A stretch of DNA of 37,205 bases from Onstottus_A sp036505875 (GTDB taxonomy: Bacteria; Acidobacteriota; Blastocatellia; UBA7656): NCBI GenBank assembly GCA_036505875.1, contig DASXSR010000075.1:1-37205 (forward strand). Reading direction: 5' to 3'. Position 1 is the stretch's first letter; each line of letters begins with the position of its first letter. Made by a program: the position numbers and the translations under genes. Below the pieces are notes generated by a model. The model did no database searches. It had not been told where the DNA came from and was given only the letters and a program-made list of their open reading frames with translations. Of this stretch, positions 1 through 6,188 are shown one piece after another.

Positions 1-955
1 CAGTAATGAAACGCCGCGCCATTCCGACGCCGTCTTCAATCTGAGGATAGTCGCCATAATGCGCGCGCGCGGGCAGGGGTATCCCCGCGCGAAGATAGAA
101 CTCGTCGGCCAGGAATACAAACGTTGTCCCGAAGCGATTCCGAAACTCGCGCTGCCAGGGGCGAACTTCCTTGATCAGCTTGCGAGAGAACTCATTGGTT
201 ACCGCCGTGAGCCTGTCGCGATAATTGTGGAGCTTGGTGACCACGACCGGAACGACTGCAACCGATCGAAGCTGCGGATGCAGTTTAGCAAGATCTTCTA
301 CCGTTCTTTTAAGAACTTCCGCGTCGTTGATCGTTGGACAAAGCACTATTTGCGCGTGAAGCTCGATGCCGCGCTCGGCCAGGTATCGCATCTTAGCAAG
401 CACGTCGTCCGCTCGCTTGCGGCCAAGCAGATAGCGGCGCACTTCGGGATCGGTCGCGTGCACGGAAACGTATTGCGGAGAGAGCCGCTGTTCGACTATC
501 CGATCCAACTCCATTTTTGAAATCGAGGACATCGTAGTGTAGTTGCCGTGAAGAAACGACAGCCGGATGTCTTCGTCTTTGAAGAACAGCGATTCGCGCG
601 AGCCTTGAGGATTCTGATTGCAGAAACAGAAAATACAGTCGTTGGCGCACTGGCGAGGAGAAAAGTATTCGAAGTCGAGTCCCCAGATTTCGCCCTCGCC
701 GACTTCAACATTAAGCTCTACTCTTTCACACGACTTCTTGATGACGTCCAGCTTCACATGGTCTTCGCTCCCGGTGTAGAACTGAAAATCCAAAAAGTCA
801 CGCAGCTCACGATCGTTGACTCTGACGATCCGATCACCAACTTCGATTCCTATCTCATCCGCAAGCGTAAACGGATCAACGGCCGTGACCGTCACGCCCC
901 TCAGCCTCTTGGGTGCGTTGATGGGATAGATAGTCTCGAATAACTCGGTATACAT
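1..955 (-). CDS. DUF512/PDZ radical-SAM protein (3' end outside window)
   Basis: The frame is open from an ATG at 955 to the left edge (318 codons seen, no stop), so the C-terminus is missing. Residues about 18-60 look like a short PDZ-like domain (ADEIGIEVGDRIVRVND). A radical-SAM cluster motif C103-x3-C107-x2-C110 follows, in the context CANDCIFCFCNQNP, then FFKDEDIRLSFLHGNY, which is characteristic of the DUF512/YtlA-like family of Fe-S oxidoreductases. Family members are predicted 4Fe-4S, SAM-dependent enzymes of unknown substrate. An additional cysteine, C112, sits where relatives I recall have a hydrophobic residue. No convincing Shine-Dalgarno precedes the ATG. The gene lies 127 nt downstream of lon on the same strand and may be transcribed separately. 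Family call is firm, function unknown. Confidence 0.85.
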   Translation of the reverse strand, partial: MYTELFETIYPINAPKRLRGVTVTAVDPFTLADEIGIEVGDRIVRVNDRELRDFLDFQFYTGSEDHVKLDVIKKSCERVELNVEVGEGEIWGLDFEYFSPRQCANDCIFCFCNQNPQGSRESLFFKDEDIRLSFLHGNYTTMSSISKMELDRIVEQRLSPQYVSVHATDPEVRRYLLGRKRADDVLAKMRYLAERGIELHAQIVLCPTINDAEVLKRTVEDLAKLHPQLRSVAVVPVVVTKLHNYRDRLTAVTNEFSRKLIKEVRPWQREFRNRFGTTFVFLADEFYLRAGIPLPARAHYGDYPQIEDGVGMARRFIT

Positions 956-1082
956 AAGCTTAAAGTAAGCAGCGACGCGTTGTTAGATTTCCAGGACGCT
1001 AAAAGACTTATGTTGTGGGTAAACCGCGCCGAATCAGGAACCCATCTCATCCCGGTTCTGATTGACGGTCCGCCTCTCGGTA

Positions 1083-3515
1083 TCACCGGATACCGAGATC
1101 GTTTCCTCGCTCAGCGCGCAACTCTGATCCCGCGGTCACTCTGTCTGCTTCGGGGGGCAACAGCGTTTCTTCCGACCCCTCGGGCAAGGGCGAGAGCGTT
1201 AGTGGCAGCAGTTGATCGATTCGCTCGACGAAGTGTACCTCCAAGTCACGCAGCGCTTCCTCTGGAACATCCTTCAAGTCGTGCTCGTTCTTCCTCGGCA
1301 AGACAACGCGCTTCATACCCGAGCGTCGAGCCGCAAGTACTTTCCCTTTAATCCCGCCAACCGGAAGCACAAGTCCGCTTAGTGTGATCTCGCCGGTCAT
1401 CGCCGTATCGCTTCGCACCGGTCGCCCCGAACACAACGAGGTAAGCGCCGAGACGATCGCCACGCCGGCCGATGGCCCGTCCTTAGGAGTCGCACCCGCC
1501 GGAACGTGTATGTGCACGCCGCTGTTCTCGAATCGTGTTCCGCAATCGAGCCCCAGCTCAGCCGAGTGCGACCAGAGGTAACTCAGCGCGGCCTTAGCAG
1601 ATTCCTGCATAACGTCGCCAAGCTGACCGGTCAGAGTGAGACCTTTGCTGCCAGGCAGCAGCGTCGCTTCGACGAACAGCACCTCGCCTCCCATCTCGGT
1701 AACCGCCAATCCAGTCGCGACGCCGGGCGGAAGCGTTTGTCGCGCCATCTCATGGAAAAACATCTCGTGGCCAAGATAGTCCTCGAGGTCTTCGGGCTTA
1801 ACGGTGAACGCCTCGCCTTCGCCTTTGGCAACTTTCAGCGCGACTTTGCGGGCGACGCTGCCGATGCTCCGCTCAAGCTGACGGACCCCAGCCTCCCGGG
1901 TGTACCGGCTGATGATTCCTTGTATCGCTTCGTCGGTGAACTGAAGCTGTTCCTCGCTCAGTCCGGCCTCCTTTATCTGGCGCGGTACCAGATATTGCTT
2001 GGCGATGTGAAGCTTCTCCTCGTCGGTGTATCCGGACAGGCGGATGATTTCCATTCGGTCCCGAAGCGCAGGCGGCACTGGCGACAGAGTGTTGGCTGTT
2101 GCGATGAAAAACACTTTCGAAAGATCGAACGGCAAATCCAGATAATGGTCCCTGAACGAAAAATTCTGAGCCGGGTCGAGTACCTCGAGCAGCGCCGAAG
2201 CCGGATCGCCACGGAAGTCCATTCCCAACTTGTCAACTTCATCCAGCATCATAACCGGATTGTTAACGCCTGCGCGCCGCAGGGCTTGTATGATCCGTCC
2301 CGGCATCGAGCCGATATAAGTTCGGCGGTGTCCGCGAAGCTCGGCCTCGTCTCTCATGCCGCCGAGCGACATTCGCTCGAACTTGCGTCCCATCGAACGC
2401 GCGATCGACTGGCCCAGGCTGGTCTTGCCGACTCCCGGCGGTCCGACGAAGCACAGTATCGGCGACTTAGTTTTAGGATTCAGCTTGATCACCGCGAGGT
2501 GCTCGAGTATTCGCTGCTTTATGTCTTCCAAGTCATAATGATCTTCGTCAAGCACTTTCTGAGCGAGGTTCAGATCGAGAATCTCCTCGGTGGACTTTTT
2601 CCATGGCAGTTCGAGAATCCATTCGAGATAGGTTCGAATGACGTGGTAGTCGGGCGCCATGTTAGGCAAGCGCTCCAGCCTCTTCAACTCGCGTTCTGCT
2701 TCAGCCCGTACCTCATCGGGCAGATCTGCTTTCTCGACCCTCTCCCGCAACAAATTCACTTCGGCTTGTTCGCCGTCGCCCTCGCCAAGCTCTTTCTGAA
2801 TCTGCTTCATCTGTTCGCGCAGAATGTAATCGCGCTGCGCCTTTCCAAGCTCCTCTTGCGCCTGGTTGGCAATCTTGCTGCGAATCTCAAGCACCTCGAC
2901 TTCGCGAGCCAGATACGAGTGCATAAGGTGAAGCAGCTCGCTTTCGGTGTTTGCCTCGAGTAGCGCCTGTTCCTGAGTCACTTGGAGATCCAGCACCGAG
3001 CCCAGAAAATACGCCAGCCGAACCGCATCGTCGGCTTGAACGATGATGCTACGGATCTCTGGCGGAATGTTGGGCAACAGGCCGAGCGCCTTTTGAATCA
3101 GTGTCTGGATGTTTCTTTGAAGCGCATCCACCTCCGGCGACTTCTCGCGCACGGGCTCGGGCAATAGCTCGACCCGCGCTTTTAGATAAGGCGTCTGCTC
3201 GGTAAATTCAATTATGCGAAATCGATCTTGTCCCTGAACTATCAGGTGCAGCACCTCTTCCGTCCCAGGTGCTCGGAGCATTCGGTTTATGACGACGATC
3301 GTCCCGACTTGGTATAGATTGTCGGGCGCGGGCTCGGTTTCATTATCCTCTCGCTGCGCAACGACCCCCAACAGCTTCTCCTCGGTTGCCAGCGCAGCTT
3401 CCGCCGCCGCCAGCGACAACGGGCGCCCCACCGTCAGCGGTGTAATGCCGGACGGAAAAATCACCGTGTTCCTCAGCGGTAATATCGGAACTTCCAAAGT
3501 CTTGTTTTCTTCCAT
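1083..3515 (-). CDS. lon: ATP-dependent protease Lon
   Basis: An 810-residue LonA protease of full family length that degrades misfolded and regulatory proteins in the cytoplasm. The N-terminal LAN/substrate-binding domain begins VPILPLRNTVIFPSG. A helical region follows, then the AAA+ module with Walker A GPPGVGKTS near residue 358 and Walker B VMMLDEVDK. The C-terminal protease domain has catalytic Ser682 in DGPSAGVAI and Lys725 in GIKGKVLAARRSG, 43 residues apart as in E. coli Lon (S679/K722). The start at 3515 is preceded by GAGG with suitable spacing. It lies 20 nt after hsp20 and is probably cotranscribed with clpP-hsp20. The last ~35 residues beyond the usual end (LTLSPLPEGSEETLLPPEAD and on) form a low-complexity acidic tail. 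Confidence 0.97.
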   Translation of the reverse strand: MEENKTLEVPILPLRNTVIFPSGITPLTVGRPLSLAAAEAALATEEKLLGVVAQREDNETEPAPDNLYQVGTIVVINRMLRAPGTEEVLHLIVQGQDRFRIIEFTEQTPYLKARVELLPEPVREKSPEVDALQRNIQTLIQKALGLLPNIPPEIRSIIVQADDAVRLAYFLGSVLDLQVTQEQALLEANTESELLHLMHSYLAREVEVLEIRSKIANQAQEELGKAQRDYILREQMKQIQKELGEGDGEQAEVNLLRERVEKADLPDEVRAEAERELKRLERLPNMAPDYHVIRTYLEWILELPWKKSTEEILDLNLAQKVLDEDHYDLEDIKQRILEHLAVIKLNPKTKSPILCFVGPPGVGKTSLGQSIARSMGRKFERMSLGGMRDEAELRGHRRTYIGSMPGRIIQALRRAGVNNPVMMLDEVDKLGMDFRGDPASALLEVLDPAQNFSFRDHYLDLPFDLSKVFFIATANTLSPVPPALRDRMEIIRLSGYTDEEKLHIAKQYLVPRQIKEAGLSEEQLQFTDEAIQGIISRYTREAGVRQLERSIGSVARKVALKVAKGEGEAFTVKPEDLEDYLGHEMFFHEMARQTLPPGVATGLAVTEMGGEVLFVEATLLPGSKGLTLTGQLGDVMQESAKAALSYLWSHSAELGLDCGTRFENSGVHIHVPAGATPKDGPSAGVAIVSALTSLCSGRPVRSDTAMTGEITLSGLVLPVGGIKGKVLAARRSGMKRVVLPRKNEHDLKDVPEEALRDLEVHFVERIDQLLPLTLSPLPEGSEETLLPPEADRVTAGSELRAERGNDLGIR

Positions 3516-3535
3516 TATTTCTTGCCCTCAATCGC

Positions 3536-3892
3536 TCAAACGCAATCCAAATGTAATATGAACCAGCCATCGCGGCATTCCGATCTGATCTCGGCGCGTG
3601 ATAAATCGCACGGAATTTTCAACACGCGCTCGAATCGGCTGTAGGTTATCTCGAGCTGATGATAGCTCCAGCCTTCGGTGATGACGGTGTCCCGGCGAAC
3701 GCCTCGAACGATCAGCTTGTTTTCTGCTACAAGCACCTCGACGTCTTCAAGCCTGACTCCCGCTAGATCGAATTTTATCTTCCATCCTTGCGGCGACCGG
3801 TATATGTCCACAGCCGGCTGCCACAGCGGTCCACTTGGGCGGTGATATTCGCTGCTAATCCGCTCGATCAAGACTTTCTTTCTCGACATCAT
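3536..3892 (-). CDS. Small heat shock protein, Hsp20/alpha-crystallin family
   Basis: A 118-residue protein that is mostly a single alpha-crystallin domain: WQPAVDIYRSPQGWKIKFDLAG, DVEVLVAENKLIVRGVR and YSRFERVLKIP are the usual strands, with a short N-terminal arm and almost no C-terminal tail. Members are ATP-independent holdases that keep unfolding proteins available to DnaK/ClpB. The start is one of two consecutive ATGs. The first overlaps the clpP stop in an ATGA junction, which implies translational coupling. It sits between two proteases (clpP upstream, lon 20 nt downstream), consistent with a stress-response role. The canonical C-terminal IxI anchor is not visible, so oligomerisation may differ from larger Hsp20s. 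Confidence 0.9.
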   Translation of the reverse strand: MMSRKKVLIERISSEYHRPSGPLWQPAVDIYRSPQGWKIKFDLAGVRLEDVEVLVAENKLIVRGVRRDTVITEGWSYHQLEITYSRFERVLKIPCDLSRAEIRSECRDGWFILHLDCV

Positions 3893-4527
3893 GCTAAAAC
3901 GCCTCTCGGTAAGCTCTTGGCCCCAACGAGCGTGTCCGGCAGATCGCGACTTGCCAGGACATTGTCGATCAATCCGTACTCGACCGCTTGAATTGGGCTG
4001 AGAATAAAATCACGTTCAACATCGCGATCCATCTTCTCGAAAGGCTGTCCGGTTGAATCAGCGAGAATCCGGGACAACAGTGTTCGCATTCGCAGCAATT
4101 CTTCCGCGTAGATCTTCACGTCCGTGGCTTGACCCGCGACTCCCTCAACCGAAGGCTGATGAATCACAATCCGAGAATTTGGCAGCGCATACCTCTTTCC
4201 CTTGGCGCCCGCGGCAAGCAGGATTGCACCCATTGAAGCTGCCTGTCCCATACAAATAGTGGCGATGTCAGGCTTGATGAACCGCATCGTATCATAGATC
4301 GCAAGCCCGGCCGTGATCGATCCGCCTGGACAATTGATGTAAATCGAAATCTCTCTCTCAGGATCTTCCGATTCCAGAAAGAGCAATTCCGCAACTACTA
4401 TGTTCGCGACGCTCTCGTCGATATCTGTGCCCAGAAAGATGATGTGCTCTTTCAACAGACGGGAATAAATGTCGTAATGCCGTTCTCCCCGTCCGGTTGT
4501 ATCAACTACAGTTGGTACTAAAGCCAT
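3889..4527 (-). CDS. clpP: ATP-dependent Clp protease proteolytic subunit ClpP
   Basis: A 212-residue serine protease subunit that forms the tetradecameric chamber fed by ClpX/ClpA-type ATPases. The catalytic triad is visible: Ser98 in ICMGQAASMG, His123 in RIVIHQP and Asp173 in DVERDF. The N-terminus MALVPTVVDTTGRGERHYDIYSRLL matches the normal ClpP start. The frame stays open further upstream to an ATG at 4593, but that extension is only translated repeat sequence, so I start at 4527. No clear Shine-Dalgarno precedes this ATG. A CGTGATN palindromic repeat ends 3 nt before it. The gene overlaps hsp20 by 4 nt. clpX and tig, the frequent partners, are absent from this window. Confidence 0.95.
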   Translation of the reverse strand: MALVPTVVDTTGRGERHYDIYSRLLKEHIIFLGTDIDESVANIVVAELLFLESEDPEREISIYINCPGGSITAGLAIYDTMRFIKPDIATICMGQAASMGAILLAAGAKGKRYALPNSRIVIHQPSVEGVAGQATDVKIYAEELLRMRTLLSRILADSTGQPFEKMDRDVERDFILSPIQAVEYGLIDNVLASRDLPDTLVGAKSLPRGVLA

Positions 4528-4530
4528 AAT

Positions 4531-4600
4531 CGTGATCCGTGATGCGTGTTCCGTGATGCGTGGTTCGTGATCCGTGATCGGTTCACGAATCACGAATCAC
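4531..4600. repeat. CGTGATN heptamer palindromic element, copy A
   Basis: Seven head-to-tail 7-nt units of form CGTGATN (4531-4579, with a few substitutions) are followed by a 4-nt break and inverted units CACGAAT CACGAAT CAC (4584-4600). The transcript could fold into a long hairpin. It fills the whole space between the baeRF gene stop (begins at 4601) and the clpP start codon, ending 3 nt from it. Related copies lie at 8834-8928, 20410-20470 and 23305-23373. Confidence 0.85.
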
Positions 4601-5737
4601 TTAAAATCTCAAGATCGCGCCGATGCCTGCGTCAGCCAGCTTCGCCGCCGCTGCCCCCGACACGAGTTGAACTTTGCCACCTCTATCAAGCACTCGACGG
4701 GAAGCCCGGTTGATTAAGTCCGGCGCTGGATCAAGCTTCCCCCCGCAGAAGGAGCATTTTTCATCGCCATTCGCGACCAACACATGACACGAGCTGCATT
4801 CCTTTCCCTCGACTCGAAAATCTCGCGCCACTATCAAGCGGTAAACTCTTCCCTCGTGGATTGCGCCGAGCGTGTCAGTAACGCCAAGCACCGCCCGATC
4901 AGCTTTCATCGCCGCGGTGATCAGCGAATCGACAATCTTCCCCTCGTCCTCCTGCTCCGCCCGTTCCTGAACCGTCCGCAGCTCTGAGGCGAGCCGGCCG
5001 TTGCTCGCATCAACCGGAGCTGAGATCGCGCCGATAATCATCTGCTGGACCCTTTTTGGAAGCTCGGCGGTAAACACCGAAGTCGCCTCAACCGGACCGC
5101 CGATCACGACTCGGTTCAGCTTCATTCGATCGATCACCGCGATCAGTTCATCAGCGACCCGCTTCGCGTGCCACTGGACATGCTTCGTGTGATCGCGTTC
5201 CATGTGAGCTTGCGACCAGATGTGATCTGTCCCCGTTGTTACATGCTTGTTTGGCACTTCTGACACGACTTCCGCCTGCTGTTCAATACCTTCTGCATCG
5301 ACGACCAGTATTCGCGCGCGCTGCTTATCGATCAGCACAACGCCGTAGCGATCCTGCTCCTCGATCACCTCGAGCAACGGCCTCACCCAGGGTTGAGGCG
5401 ACCAACGCGCTCCGCTCGGCAATTCAACTTGCAGTTCACGCTGCCACCAGAAATCCTGCTTCGAATCGCTGAACAGAACCAAAGCCCTTCCCTTTGGCAC
5501 ATAGCTCTTCAGAAACTCCTTGACGCGCCGGCATTCGACTTCGAAACTTTGCTTCCTCCCATCGTTCGGGTTCACATTCTCGGCGACCTGCCGGAACAAG
5601 CTTTCGACTCTCGTTTCAAAGCCGCGGTTGAGATTGGCGGCGTCCGATTGATCTATGTTCACATAGAGACTAAGAACCATTGAATCAGGACCAGATGTAT
5701 AGTGCTGTAACTGGCGTATGTCGTCGATCGAAATCAT
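4601..5737 (-). CDS. baeRF/VLRF1-like eRF1-fold protein with C-terminal zinc ribbon
   Basis: 378 residues. Overall layout and segments such as YGVVLIDKQRARILVVDAEG, WHAKRVADELIAVIDRM and LNRVVIGGPVEATSVF match the bacterial proteins related to archaeo-eukaryotic release factor eRF1 (baeRF families; the region after residue 135 corresponds to the middle eRF1 domain, followed by an L7Ae/eL30-like domain). A four-cysteine zinc ribbon is formed by C314, C317, C328 and C331. No GGQ tripeptide is present, so it is not an obvious peptidyl-tRNA hydrolase. The family is thought to act at the ribosome in rescue or stress. That role here is inference, but the location between clpB and clpP agrees with translation quality control. 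A strong AAGGGAGG precedes the ATG. An upstream pseudoknot-capable segment and a downstream heptamer repeat flank it. Confidence 0.75.
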   Translation of the reverse strand: MISIDDIRQLQHYTSGPDSMVLSLYVNIDQSDAANLNRGFETRVESLFRQVAENVNPNDGRKQSFEVECRRVKEFLKSYVPKGRALVLFSDSKQDFWWQRELQVELPSGARWSPQPWVRPLLEVIEEQDRYGVVLIDKQRARILVVDAEGIEQQAEVVSEVPNKHVTTGTDHIWSQAHMERDHTKHVQWHAKRVADELIAVIDRMKLNRVVIGGPVEATSVFTAELPKRVQQMIIGAISAPVDASNGRLASELRTVQERAEQEDEGKIVDSLITAAMKADRAVLGVTDTLGAIHEGRVYRLIVARDFRVEGKECSSCHVLVANGDEKCSFCGGKLDPAPDLINRASRRVLDRGGKVQLVSGAAAAKLADAGIGAILRF

Positions 5738-5778
5738 GTCGGTTCCTCCCTTGTTCCTCGCCAGGTTTGAAGGCTCAC

Positions 5779-5821
5779 AGCGTGTAAATGCGCCACGACA
5801 CGCTAAAGTTAAGCTGGCGCA
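5779..5821 (-). promoter_or_regulatory. Possible H-type pseudoknot in the leader of the baeRF gene
   Basis: Reading the minus-strand transcript: TGCGCCA (5821-5815), 10 nt, AGCGTGT (5804-5798), 2 nt, TGGCGCA (5795-5789), 3 nt, ACACGCT (5785-5779). The first and third segments, and the second and fourth, are perfectly complementary over 7 bp and interleave as in an H-type pseudoknot. The 5' strand overlaps the last codons of the upstream 108-residue gene, and the element ends 41 nt before the baeRF ATG. The 3-nt third loop is short, so one stem may be partly open or the two hairpins may be alternatives. There is no T-run, so it is not a terminator. Confidence 0.4.
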
Positions 5822-6135
5822 CGGTGCGTCGAATGTTCGCTCGCCGCGAAGACTTCTTCCAGCGAGATTGGCCTGCCATCATTCAGGCTGGCATCCGGGG
5901 AGTCGTCGGCTAACAGAAAAAACTCAGTCGGGCCTTCATTGCCGACCGCGCTTCTGATTTTGTCCAGCAAAGAATCTGTCAATCGCGCGGGCAAGAAAGT
6001 GATCAAATGCGGATTCCGTTCTTTGTAACGTGTCAGCGCATCCTCGCTTGACCACAACGGTATGCGTCGTTTTCCGTTGACCTCTTCCATAAAGAACTTA
6101 CCGTTGGCGCGTCGCATGACCAACATCTCGCTCAT
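5809..6135 (-). CDS. Hypothetical protein, 108 aa, in proteostasis cluster
   Basis: I do not recognise this protein securely. It starts MSEMLVMRRANGKFFMEEV, with a GGAGG 9 nt upstream that supports the start at 6135. The N-terminal half has a strand-rich pattern ending in IPLWSSEDALTRYKE, reminiscent of short DUF2750-like proteins in which a tryptophan-containing strand is followed by a helix. The C-terminal 35 residues are acidic and look disordered. There is no signal peptide, membrane segment or metal motif. It lies 53 nt downstream of clpB and 71 nt upstream of the baeRF gene on the same strand, so cotranscription is likely. A small adaptor or stress protein is possible but unproven. Confidence 0.6.
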   Translation of the reverse strand: MSEMLVMRRANGKFFMEEVNGKRRIPLWSSEDALTRYKERNPHLITFLPARLTDSLLDKIRSAVGNEGPTEFFLLADDSPDASLNDGRPISLEEVFAASEHSTHRAPA

Positions 6136-6188
6136 CCGATGTGACCTCCGCTGCTGGAATTCATGATAGCACTGATGATCGCGGCCCG

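Noticed and set aside
1506..2963. 485-codon plus-strand ORF inside lon
   Set aside because: It is the antisense shadow of a clearly conserved Lon protein, has no domain of its own and no ribosome site.
4528..4593. In-frame 22-residue N-terminal extension of ClpP
   Set aside because: It is translated CGTGATN repeat, and the normal ClpP N-terminus begins at 4527.
4531..4600. Heptamer arrays as a CRISPR array
   Set aside because: The units are 7 nt without spacers, and the two arms are inverted, so this is a palindromic intergenic repeat.
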